Shown here one piece after another: positions 16,023 through 23,064 of a DNA stretch of 31,823 bases. The stretch lies in IMG/VR virus record IMGVR_UViG_3300025598_000111, positions 1 through 31,823 of that record; one strand, written 5' to 3'. The translations under genes and the position numbers were made by a program. The DNA comes from a virus. The notes under the pieces were generated by a model. It saw nothing but the letters and a program-made list of their open reading frames with translations, did not search any database and was not told the origin of the DNA. The first letter of the stretch is position 1; each line of letters starts with the position of its first letter.

Positions 16023-17342
16023 TTATGTTGGGATATTACTTGCTGTCAAGTAAATAGTGATTGAGGAGAATCCACGTTGGGGGACAAACGTCAAACTCAA
16101 TCCCTTGTAAATACCTGCGGCATAATCGCTAGGATTCTGTGTCACATAAGTATTGAATGGAATTGCACCAACAGACGCAGGACTTAAAATCAATCCAAAA
16201 GCAATACCATTGTTTGTAGTCGCTTGAGCAACTTTTTGCAATGCATTGATACCGGCTTGATTGTAGTAAAGCGGATTAGTGGATGAATTACTTCCATTAA
16301 TAATAGCGGCAGATAAGCTAATAGCAACATTAATTGCAAGCCAATCAACTGCATACCAATAATTGAATGTGTTCAAATCCATGAACGTACCACCCTCAAT
16401 CAGCGTATTGCTGATTTGACCTTGAGAACCTGTGTAAATGTAATTTACACCTGCGGCAAGTAAAGCGGTTTGTTGAGTATTTGTTAATGTGCTGTATGAA
16501 GTCACACCATAGACAAAACTATATTCAAGAGGATTTGCCAAGTTACTTGCGCTAGGGTTGTAACTTAATGTAGTCCAGAAAATAGCGGCGGCATCAAATT
16601 CAGTAACTGGTGCAGTTGGCGTTTGAAGCGTTGCAAGAACTGATTTAATACCTGCCCATGTTGTATAAGTTGCAAGTGTTGTTGTGACATAAAAATATGT
16701 CTGAGCCGTTGTGCTTGTGTACTGATTAGCCATTGCGACGGCTGTTGATTCAGTATTCCAAGTTTGTGGCAACAAGTAACTGTAAAACTTAAATGTGGAT
16801 GAAGTAATAAATGCTTCTAAAGCTGTCACACCTTGAGCAGGTGTTCCTACTCCAAGCTCTAGTACATACACCGGAGTTGTAGAACCTTGAGCAAAAAACG
16901 TAGTGCCCATTGCCAAAAGCTCTTGAGTATCTTCCAAAGAAAACGTACTGCTTGCAACAACAGTTGCCGTTCCGGGATTAGACGCAAGAGCATAAGTTAA
17001 TGTATACGTTCCAGTTGAAGTAATTGTGTATGTTCCGTTATAAGCATTTGCTGTGCTACCGGAAACCAAAACACCTGAAATAATACCTTGCAGTATGTCA
17101 CCTGTTGGGATGCCATGTGCTGTGGTAGTTGTAACGGTTACAACAGAGGATGCCCAAGTAATACTACTAATTGCATTAGCTGATTTTAAGATTGTGGTCA
17201 AATCAGATAATTGAGTTAGCAGTTGATAAGTACCTGCCGCCAAGGTTGTTGCACCTTGAGATACAAAAGCACCTGTTTGTTGCAACTTTGATGGCGCACT
17301 TGCCACCTGTTGCTTAACAATGACATTTACGATATTGGGCAT
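16023..17342 (-). CDS. Contractile tail sheath protein (DUF3383-like)
   Basis: This 439-residue protein is the contractile sheath. N-terminal IVNVIVKQQVASAPSKLQQT and AFVSQGATTLAAGTYQLLT match the DUF3383 sheath family, as do the central FYVTTTLATYTTWAGIKSVL, the YNPSASNLANPLEYSFVYGV block, and the C-terminal FVPQRGFSSITIYLTAS. Residues about 57-130 look like an inserted beta domain (TTAHGIPTGD ... NAYNGTYTITSTGTYTLTYA), a module found in unrelated phage proteins and likely exposed on the sheath surface. AGGAGG precedes the ATG, giving strong translation, and the tube gene follows 10 nt on. It establishes a myovirus. Confidence 0.88.
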   Translation of the reverse strand: MPNIVNVIVKQQVASAPSKLQQTGAFVSQGATTLAAGTYQLLTQLSDLTTILKSANAISSITWASSVVTVTTTTAHGIPTGDILQGIISGVLVSGSTANAYNGTYTITSTGTYTLTYALASNPGTATVVASSTFSLEDTQELLAMGTTFFAQGSTTPVYVLELGVGTPAQGVTALEAFITSSTFKFYSYLLPQTWNTESTAVAMANQYTSTTAQTYFYVTTTLATYTTWAGIKSVLATLQTPTAPVTEFDAAAIFWTTLSYNPSASNLANPLEYSFVYGVTSYSTLTNTQQTALLAAGVNYIYTGSQGQISNTLIEGGTFMDLNTFNYWYAVDWLAINVAISLSAAIINGSNSSTNPLYYNQAGINALQKVAQATTNNGIAFGLILSPASVGAIPFNTYVTQNPSDYAAGIYKGLSLTFVPQRGFSSITIYLTASNIPT

Positions 17343-17354
17343 GATGCCTCCTGA

Positions 17355-17672
17355 TTAGTTGTAGCTTACAGAAACAACTTGACCTGTACCTACCATGTAA
17401 GTGATTCCTGATTTGCAGGGAAAATCAATTGTGTATGTTCCAACTGTGTTGGGGATTGTGGCTACCAATTTGGCGGCTACTGCTCCTCCAGTTGTTGCTG
17501 AATCATAAATACCACCGGCGGCTGATCCTGCTGTAGTCACGTTGACTTTAGCAACACGACCTTGCGATGCCTTGATAACTGTATTTGCTGAAAGATTCAA
17601 AGCACTACTAATGCCTTGAGCTGTGATTGCCGCACCATTGATAATTGCGGGTAAACCTTGTCCAACTGCCAT
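17355..17672 (-). CDS. Small beta-rich structural protein next to sheath gene
   Basis: The 105-residue protein is dominated by Ala, Gly, Val and Thr with alternating strands (AKVNVTTAGSAAGGIYDSAT, AKLVATIPNTVGTYTIDFPC, ITYMVGTGQVVSVSYN). This pattern is common in small phage surface proteins. AAAGGAG stands at good spacing before the ATG. It could be a decoration protein of head or tail; its place between the neck protein and the sheath leaves both open. Confidence 0.55.
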   Translation of the reverse strand: MAVGQGLPAIINGAAITAQGISSALNLSANTVIKASQGRVAKVNVTTAGSAAGGIYDSATTGGAVAAKLVATIPNTVGTYTIDFPCKSGITYMVGTGQVVSVSYN

Positions 17673-17683
17673 AATATTCTCCT

Positions 17684-18676
17684 TTAGGCGGGGGTTAAAT
17701 GAATAAACGCTTCTTCAATTAATTTGCGAGCAATATTATTAACAGTTGTTTGATAATAACTGACCTCAAACGTAATTGACTTTTTCATGGCAATGATGCC
17801 AAACTCAGGTTGAGTAACTTTCTCATCTTGAATGATTGGCATATTCATCATACCGATATTATCAGTATTCATGCTATATTGGAACACATAATTGACAAAA
17901 TTTAAAGCGTCATGGTTTCGTAAACCAAAGATGCTGATTTTGACTGTATCTTTGGTTAATTGATATGGATTTGATTCGTAATCCAACAATGGAAATTGCT
18001 GTAATGCAGTTGTTGATGAAGGAGATATATCAACAGAAGCATAAGGAGGAGCTACGTTTTGTCCAACCAAATAACTTGGATACATTGGAAAAAATTGATT
18101 TAATGTCAGCCAAATTGGTAAACTATTAGAAACAACAGGTGTAATAGTATCAAAATCAGTCATTGAGTTGATGAGTTGTGTATTCATAATCGAATACAAA
18201 GAGTCACCACGATAATGATAAAGATCTGCTTGCTTGTAATAGTTCTCTCTGCGACTAAATGCAAATTTTAATTCTTGATATGAAGCTACATATATTAAAT
18301 TTGGACTTACAAGGTTAAAATCTTGAATTAGTTGAGGAGAAGTAAAAATAACATGGTTGTAAGCAGTTGTTCTTTCTTCCAACTGATGCATTACAGTATT
18401 AAAGTGAAAACTTCCATTTACTCTTACTTGTTTTGCTGGAATAGGGTTTGCACCTTTGTTATTAAATTCCGAATAGTTATATTGGGCGGCATTGTAAATA
18501 GCTGTCTCGTTCAAAAGACTAGCATTTACCCAATATACATAACCATCAATGGGAAGTATTAGCTTTACGTAAAGAGTAAACGTAACTGTTTCATTACCTG
18601 AAATCGTGTGTAGACCATCAGCTAAACCAGAGCCTAATTGTGTCTTAGCGCCAATCGTTTCTTCTACTGATGCCAT
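17684..18676 (-). CDS. Virion structural protein, neck/tail region, family not recognised
   Basis: The 330-residue protein is rich in Tyr, Asn and Phe, with alternating beta and loop segments (FTLYVKLILPIDGYVYWVN, then QLEERTTAYNHVIFTSPQLI and VKISIFGLRNHDALNFVNYV). It starts at a TAATG junction with the neck protein and is followed by a small beta protein and the sheath gene. Its position fits a tail terminator or a neck-wall protein, though tail terminators are usually nearer 150-200 residues. I did not find a family motif and leave the role open. Confidence 0.55.
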   Translation of the reverse strand: MASVEETIGAKTQLGSGLADGLHTISGNETVTFTLYVKLILPIDGYVYWVNASLLNETAIYNAAQYNYSEFNNKGANPIPAKQVRVNGSFHFNTVMHQLEERTTAYNHVIFTSPQLIQDFNLVSPNLIYVASYQELKFAFSRRENYYKQADLYHYRGDSLYSIMNTQLINSMTDFDTITPVVSNSLPIWLTLNQFFPMYPSYLVGQNVAPPYASVDISPSSTTALQQFPLLDYESNPYQLTKDTVKISIFGLRNHDALNFVNYVFQYSMNTDNIGMMNMPIIQDEKVTQPEFGIIAMKKSITFEVSYYQTTVNNIARKLIEEAFIHLTPA

Positions 18677-19083
18677 TAGTCAACCCATGACTTAAAAGAG
18701 GCTTGCAACACACCAGAATCAATAAATGAAGGTCTTCTTGGACCTACTTTTCTTTTGAATCTAATACTTTTACCCATTAAAGCGGCTTTAGTAGGTACAC
18801 CTTCAACACCCAACTTAGCCATTTCTTCAATATCAAGAAAATGTCTAAAATCTTTATCGATAGCACTTTCAGCAGAAGCAAATGGGTTTTTAACTTTGCC
18901 ACCTTGCAATACAGTTTCTAAAGCTCCTGCTACGCTATCGGTCAAATGTGATGAAATGTTTTTAATATTGCTCTCAGCAAATTTTGAAAACAAACCATAC
19001 TTTTCTTCAAGAATCATTGCCACGCCATAGGTAGTATTACCTTCGGGTTCTGGCACGTCAATGACACCTAAATGCAATTTCAT
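18676..19083 (-). CDS. Probable tail completion / neck protein (HK97 gp10-like)
   Basis: The 135-residue protein ends with RFKRKVGPRRPSFIDSGVLQ plus ASFKSWVD, which resembles the C-terminal P-x-[LF]-[IV]-D-[ST]-G-x-[LM]-x-x-S motif of gp10-like neck proteins. Earlier segments (GVAMILEEKYGLFSKFAESN) are helical. A TTG 12 nt upstream is in frame, but the ATG at 19083 overlaps the previous stop as ATGA and is preferred. Such proteins join the head connector to the tail terminator. Confidence 0.6.
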   Translation of the reverse strand: MKLHLGVIDVPEPEGNTTYGVAMILEEKYGLFSKFAESNIKNISSHLTDSVAGALETVLQGGKVKNPFASAESAIDKDFRHFLDIEEMAKLGVEGVPTKAALMGKSIRFKRKVGPRRPSFIDSGVLQASFKSWVD

Positions 19084-19538
19084 GTAAGACCCCAAAGCGT
19101 ACCAATAGATTGCATAAATCCCAATGCAGTTCTGCCGTATGGGTCTTTAATTCTTTGTAAATCCATCATTGATAGGTTTTGTAATCCATGACCAATAGTA
19201 AGAGATTCGCTTGTTGAAACATCAGATGCGCTATTAATTACACCTGCTGTAAAATTGTTGATGCCGTAGGCGTTTCGAGCTGTAGCAAAGAAATTTTGAC
19301 CTGGCTGATCTTGTTGAAATTGCAACAATTGAGAACCTGCCCAGTTATAAACAGTCAACGTATAAATGTCAGGTATTGTTGATGCAAAATCTTGCGGTAC
19401 AACATCTAATGCAATGTTGAAAGCATAGTTATATCCAGCATCAGTTGGCGGTATAACAATTGAAGTTAACCCCATCACCGCTTGCGCCCAAGCAATGAAA
19501 CCTGCTAATGTGGGAGGATTAGTAATGGGGTCACTCAT
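19080..19538 (-). CDS. Probable head-tail connector / adaptor protein
   Basis: The 152-residue protein (IPPTDAGYNYAFNIALDVVP, then YTLTVYNWAGSQLLQF and NLSMMDLQRIKDPYGRTALGF) is compact and acidic. Its helical segments and its position between the head genes and the tail completion protein fit the head-tail adaptor of a myovirus. I do not recognise a defined family motif, so the function is inferred mainly from order. The stop overlaps the following ATG by 4 nt. Confidence 0.6.
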   Translation of the reverse strand: MSDPITNPPTLAGFIAWAQAVMGLTSIVIPPTDAGYNYAFNIALDVVPQDFASTIPDIYTLTVYNWAGSQLLQFQQDQPGQNFFATARNAYGINNFTAGVINSASDVSTSESLTIGHGLQNLSMMDLQRIKDPYGRTALGFMQSIGTLWGLT

Positions 19539-19550
19539 AATTTCATTCTA

Positions 19551-20063
19551 TCAAGATTTTCTTGGTCTGCCACGACTTTTCATCGGAGATAAACCTTCTT
19601 TGACAACTTCAATAGTTTGTTCAAATTTAGGTTCTGTATCTGCCAAATTTTTCTTTTCTTCAACCACTTCAACTTCTAAACCTGATTTGGTTTTTAAACC
19701 CAATTCTTGTGCTTTTTCTGAAATGATCTTGTCAGACACCACAGCAGTTATTTTTCTAGCCTCTAAAGCCTGTTCAATGGCTTCTTGATCCTTTTGTGAA
19801 AGACCTTGTTCGATGGCATTGACATTGATTGGCTTGTCAATTCGATAAGTCAAACCACCAAAACCTTTTTTTATGCTTTCAACAGGTTGCATTCCATAAA
19901 TGCTATGTTGTTTGACGATTGCATCGACTTCATCTTTTGAATGATTAAGCTCGATTTGTGCTCCTGAACGAATATGGTGAGAAAACGCTTTTACGTTTTC
20001 AGGAAGCATATAAGTAAACAGGAACTCTTGTTTTGTACAGTTAGCGACATAAAGTTTCATCAT
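19551..20063 (-). CDS. Head/neck-region protein with AT-hook-like C terminus
   Basis: The 170-residue protein starts MMKLYVANCTKQEFLFTYML, a globular N-terminal region with IRSGAQIEL and KGFGGLTYRID, then a charged helical stretch (QKDQEAIEQALEARK). It ends SRGRPRKS, which resembles an AT-hook (RGRP core) that binds the minor groove of AT-rich DNA. It is the first gene after the RNA structure and terminator, with AAAAGG ahead of two adjacent ATG codons. Its place before the connector proteins suggests a head-completion or DNA-associated virion protein; this is inference. Confidence 0.65.
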   Translation of the reverse strand: MMKLYVANCTKQEFLFTYMLPENVKAFSHHIRSGAQIELNHSKDEVDAIVKQHSIYGMQPVESIKKGFGGLTYRIDKPINVNAIEQGLSQKDQEAIEQALEARKITAVVSDKIISEKAQELGLKTKSGLEVEVVEEKKNLADTEPKFEQTIEVVKEGLSPMKSRGRPRKS

Positions 20064-20078
20064 TAAACCTTTTCGGAA

Positions 20079-20126
20079 TGCAAGGACGGATGATGCGGCT
20101 TCCTTGTGAGAAACCCCGCCCTTGCA
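20079..20126 (-). ncRNA. Structured 5' leader / RNA element before neck genes
   Basis: On the minus strand the outer arms TGCAAGGGCGG (20126-20116) and CCGTCCTTGCA (20089-20079) pair over 11 bp with one G-U. Inside, GGTTTC (20115-20110) and GAAGCC (20102-20097) form a second 6-bp stem, also with one G-U, around TCACAAG; a 7-nt bulge separates the stems. On the plus strand both G-U positions become A-C mismatches, so the fold belongs to the minus-strand RNA. The element ends 16 nt before the ATG of the next gene, just ahead of AAAAGG. It may be an mRNA processing or stability element, or may control translation; no known family is recognised. Confidence 0.55.
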
Positions 20127-20131
20127 AAATC

Positions 20132-20159
20132 AAAAGACTCGGCATCACACGAGTTTTTT
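20132..20159. terminator. Bidirectional terminator-like hairpin
   Basis: ACTCG (20137-20141) and CGAGT (20150-20154) form a 5-bp core with an 8-nt loop. A and T runs on both sides extend pairing to about 10 bp on the plus strand (one G-U), followed by a T run. On the minus strand the stem is followed by CTTTTG, a weaker U-tract. It lies directly after the stop of the small Ala/Pro-rich gene and would end head transcription before the neck genes, or stop antisense transcription from the low-coordinate side. Confidence 0.55.
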
Positions 20160-20162
20160 TAA

Positions 20163-20465
20163 TCATTGTCCTGTTGTTGCTGGGTCAGCGGCAGGTACAG
20201 GTGCAGGTTGAGCTTCAGTAGTAGCATCAGGAGTTACAACAGGTGCATCAGCAGGTGTTGCAACAGTAGTATCTACTACAGAAGCAGTTGTTGGATCAGC
20301 TACAGGAGCAGAATCAACAACAGGAGTTGCTACAGGAGCAGGATCTACGGCAGGAGCTTCATCAGCAACAGTTGTAGAACCAAAACCGGAAACATTGGAC
20401 ATAAAATCACGTACTTCTTGCATAAATGATTTTAAATCGTCTTCAAGCGTTTTCAAGCCAAACAT
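20163..20465 (-). CDS. Small Ala/Pro/Val/Thr-rich protein of unknown function
   Basis: The 100-residue product has an amphipathic N-terminal part (MFGLKTLEDDLKSFMQEVRD) and a low-complexity acidic tail built of Ala, Pro, Val, Thr and Asp (VDPAPVATPVVDSAPVADP and similar). An upstream in-frame TTG would add four residues, but GGAG at 7-8 nt from the ATG at 20465 supports the shorter form. It stands alone between two hairpins right after the capsid gene, so it may be highly expressed. A head-fiber, linker or capsid-inner role can be imagined, but I recognise no family. Confidence 0.6.
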   Translation of the reverse strand: MFGLKTLEDDLKSFMQEVRDFMSNVSGFGSTTVADEAPAVDPAPVATPVVDSAPVADPTTASVVDTTVATPADAPVVTPDATTEAQPAPVPAADPATTGQ

Positions 20466-20485
20466 TTTTTTCTCCAAAGAAAGAA

Positions 20486-20512
20486 AACCCCAAGCCTTTT
20501 GAGCGAGGGGTT
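20486..20512 (-). terminator. Terminator-like hairpin after major capsid gene
   Basis: Read on the minus strand, AACCCC (20512-20507) pairs with GGGGTT (20491-20486). Inside the loop GCT and GGC can add three pairs (one U-G) around CAAAA. The stem is followed by TTCTTTCTTT, a broken U-rich tract. It lies 24 nt after the capsid stop and just ahead of the ribosome site of the next gene, so it could be partly read through or could protect the capsid mRNA 3' end. Confidence 0.55.
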
Positions 20513-20535
20513 AATTTGCAAAGAAACTTTAAACC

Positions 20536-21561
20536 TTAATATGCGGCTGACAAAATGGTTAGAGCTTCAGGACGAATACCCCAACCAGAAGTTGTACGCA
20601 TTGTATACAGAGTAGTAATACCACCATCAGGAATGGGAGTAGGAATCTCTGTAGGTGCTGATACATCGGTCAACATCAAGCTAGTAGCTGTAATATTGGG
20701 TGTCAATGTAGCAAATACGTTGGTGTTGATACGATTATTGGCTTTAGGAATCTTGAGTTCAGGAGCAATTAAAAGAATTGCATCTGTACCACCAGTACCT
20801 TGACCAATCAATGTGTCATCAGCGGCGAAGCTAACGTCATCACCACCTGCCCACTTAGCAACAGTTTCAACCAAACCTGCGGCTGTTTCAACACCAGCAC
20901 CAATACGTTGGAATTGAGTCAAAGACACAACACCAGAGTAAGAGATTTGGCTAATAAAACGTTGAGGTGCAAGAAACACTAAACGCAAAGGTTGACCAAT
21001 TTGGAGCGTACGAACTTTCAAAGCGCCAATCAGGTTCAACATATATTGAGCCAATTGACCTGAATCCCATGTAGAGTATCCAGTATTGCCGTTTGTATCT
21101 GCACCCAAGGACACAGCAGTTGCGCCAGATGTATTAATCAAACCTTCGCCATTGGCAGGGTTAAATCCATACAACAGAGCATTACGCATTTGTTGAGCGA
21201 TACCTTGTCTAGCGGCTAAACGCATTGCTTCAGGCAATGCATAACCCCAAACGCCAGTAGCGGCTTCATCAAAATTGTCGTACTGAGCACGAGTTTGCAT
21301 ACGATACGTAGCTGTGCTAATCATTGAAGGAATAACCGATGCGCTAGGCAATTGGTTAAACTGTGATTGATTAGCTTGTACTTGTGAAGTAAGCTGAATT
21401 TTTTTAGCATAAACATACAAGTCTGCTTCACCCAAGCGAGGCATGGGATTTTCAGTAGCAAGTGTTGTAAATGCTCCAGAAGCCAACGAATACTGCATGA
21501 TGAGTTCAGGCATCATAAAGTGGGGGTTGACTGTTACAAATGACGGTGCAAATCCTGACAT
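20536..21561 (-). CDS. Major capsid protein (DUF2184-like)
   Basis: This is the shell-forming protein, 341 residues. It matches the DUF2184 capsid family: TYRMQTRAQYDNFDEAATGV (about 84-103), EAMRLAARQGIAQQMRNALL (about 110-129), YGFNPANGEGLINTSGAT, LVFLAPQRFISQISY, DDTLIGQGTGGTDAILL (about 248-264), and DVSAPTEIPTPIPDGG with SGWGIRPEALTILS near the C terminus. AAGGAG precedes the ATG at ideal spacing, consistent with very high expression. The gene is followed by a terminator-like hairpin, separating it from the tail genes. No N-terminal delta domain is obvious, so the separate scaffold encoded upstream would be required. Confidence 0.92.
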   Translation of the reverse strand: MSGFAPSFVTVNPHFMMPELIMQYSLASGAFTTLATENPMPRLGEADLYVYAKKIQLTSQVQANQSQFNQLPSASVIPSMISTATYRMQTRAQYDNFDEAATGVWGYALPEAMRLAARQGIAQQMRNALLYGFNPANGEGLINTSGATAVSLGADTNGNTGYSTWDSGQLAQYMLNLIGALKVRTLQIGQPLRLVFLAPQRFISQISYSGVVSLTQFQRIGAGVETAAGLVETVAKWAGGDDVSFAADDTLIGQGTGGTDAILLIAPELKIPKANNRINTNVFATLTPNITATSLMLTDVSAPTEIPTPIPDGGITTLYTMRTTSGWGIRPEALTILSAAY

Positions 21562-21578
21562 AATTTATTCTCCTTAGT

Positions 21579-22199
21579 TTAGATTAGGCACAACGCCACG
21601 TTTTGCGTATAAATCCAATTAGCAAAACCTGTACCGCTTGAATAGCTAACAGTTTTATTGCCAGTTGTGCTTACTGCAAGAACTTTAACAGGAAGTGCGG
21701 GCTGAGTACCGGGCTGTGTTGTTGTTACCCAATTGTTTGTGTAATCAAAATACACAGTTGTACTGACCAATGTTCCTTCAATTGTCAAAGAATTAGGATC
21801 AATGATTAAAGGAATTCTTGCGCCAGAACCAAAACGGTAGTAATTGACTGACATTCCGGGTGTAAACAACGGAGCAGTTGACTGAGGTGTTGTAATACCT
21901 GCGTATGCTTGGTTGTAAACAGAAATACCAGTTGGAGCGGCAGAACCTGTTGCAAGAGCGATTGTGCTACCCAATGTATTAGTTCCGGGCTGACTTGTAG
22001 CGGCAGGACTAAATTCTTGAATAGGCAAACCACCCCACATTGGGCTAGTTGCGGCTGATGAATAAACACCACCTGCTAACCAAAATTTAACGGCTGGATC
22101 GTCTTGTGCATCACCTTGAGTGTAACCCTGTGAATTAACATTGAACAAACCTGCCGCATTGGTAGTCAGCATTGGGCTGATTGATACTGAATTAGACAT
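21579..22199 (-). CDS. Probable capsid decoration / head-stabilising protein
   Basis: The 206-residue protein is rich in Ser, Thr, Ala and Gly and lacks charged helices, consistent with an all-beta structural protein. A recognisable segment is KFWLAGGVYSSAATSPMWGG (residues 43-62), with a later beta-rich PGTQPALPVKVLAVSTTG. It sits between the scaffold and the major capsid protein, each separated by 13-17 nt with good ribosome sites (AGAGG ahead of this ATG). That position is where cement proteins are found in many phages. The call rests on location and composition, not on a firm family match. Confidence 0.6.
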   Translation of the reverse strand: MSNSVSISPMLTTNAAGLFNVNSQGYTQGDAQDDPAVKFWLAGGVYSSAATSPMWGGLPIQEFSPAATSQPGTNTLGSTIALATGSAAPTGISVYNQAYAGITTPQSTAPLFTPGMSVNYYRFGSGARIPLIIDPNSLTIEGTLVSTTVYFDYTNNWVTTTQPGTQPALPVKVLAVSTTGNKTVSYSSGTGFANWIYTQNVALCLI

Positions 22200-22212
22200 A
22201 ATCTTTTACCTC

Positions 22213-23064
22213 TTAGCGTTGATTGTTAGCGGTGTGAAACTGAGTAGCTCTCATTGGAGGTACTTTGAAGTCATCAAGCCAAGCACTCATAGAACCACGG
22301 TATTTAGTGATTGTACGACCGCTAGAGTCTCTTGATTGAATAGCAATCAATTGATCGCCAGAAACATGACTAGATGTTTTTGCGGCAGTCATTGCGTCGT
22401 TGATAATTTGTTTTTCAGCTAAGTCAAGCAATTTAGCATCTTTGATTGATGCCAAATTAATGTCTTTGAAGCTGTCGGAATAGGCTTGAAGACCACGCAA
22501 CAGACGTTTACGATAAGCCATCAAACTTTCACCTTGTAATGGGCGTGAAGCTGATTTACCAAAAGCGGCTAAAACTGAATCACACTTAGCTTGCATATCT
22601 GCATACTCAGCGGCTTCTTCGTCTTTTTTCATAGCCATTTCGTCATCATCGTCCATTTTGGCATCGTCATCATCAGGTTTTATTTCGCCTGCTGGTCCAT
22701 GCTCAACAGGATTTGAACCCATGTAATCTTTACGTTTCATGGAATCGTCATCATCTTTACGATGTCTTTTCATATCATCGTCGTCATCTTTCATTTCCAT
22801 TTCATCGTCATCTTTGCGCTTTTTATCAGCTTTTTTCATAACGTGCTTGGGAGATTCCATATTTTTTTCTTCCAAGTCTTCATCGTCCATGCGCATATCG
22901 TCATCGTCTTTGCGCTTTTTGTCAGCGGCAGTAACGAGTGGAGGTGCGGGAAGGTTTTTTTCCATCTCATCAACTCTCACGCTAATGCTATTGAGAGCCG
23001 AAAGAATGGCATCTAGTTTATCGCCTTGAGCATCTGCTTTCGGCTCTACTTTATTTTCTGACAT
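22213..23064 (-). CDS. Probable nested scaffold protein, internal start
   Basis: An in-frame ATG at codon 422 of the large protein is preceded by GAGG with an 8-nt spacer, which is a better ribosome site than the one at the gene's own start. It falls exactly at the boundary between the protease domain and the acidic, lysine-rich scaffold part. The product would be 283 residues, starting MSENKVEPKADAQ. Nested protease/scaffold genes are established in other phages (lambda C/Nu3 is the classic case), where extra scaffold is made without protease. That this start is used here is inference from site quality and position. Confidence 0.6.
   Translation of the reverse strand: MSENKVEPKADAQGDKLDAILSALNSISVRVDEMEKNLPAPPLVTAADKKRKDDDDMRMDDEDLEEKNMESPKHVMKKADKKRKDDDEMEMKDDDDDMKRHRKDDDDSMKRKDYMGSNPVEHGPAGEIKPDDDDAKMDDDDEMAMKKDEEAAEYADMQAKCDSVLAAFGKSASRPLQGESLMAYRKRLLRGLQAYSDSFKDINLASIKDAKLLDLAEKQIINDAMTAAKTSSHVSGDQLIAIQSRDSSGRTITKYRGSMSAWLDDFKVPPMRATQFHTANNQR

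Noticed and set aside
22739-23029. Plus-strand Ser/Phe-rich frames opposite the scaffold
   Set aside because: They are antisense of the GAT/AAA-rich scaffold repeats and have no support.
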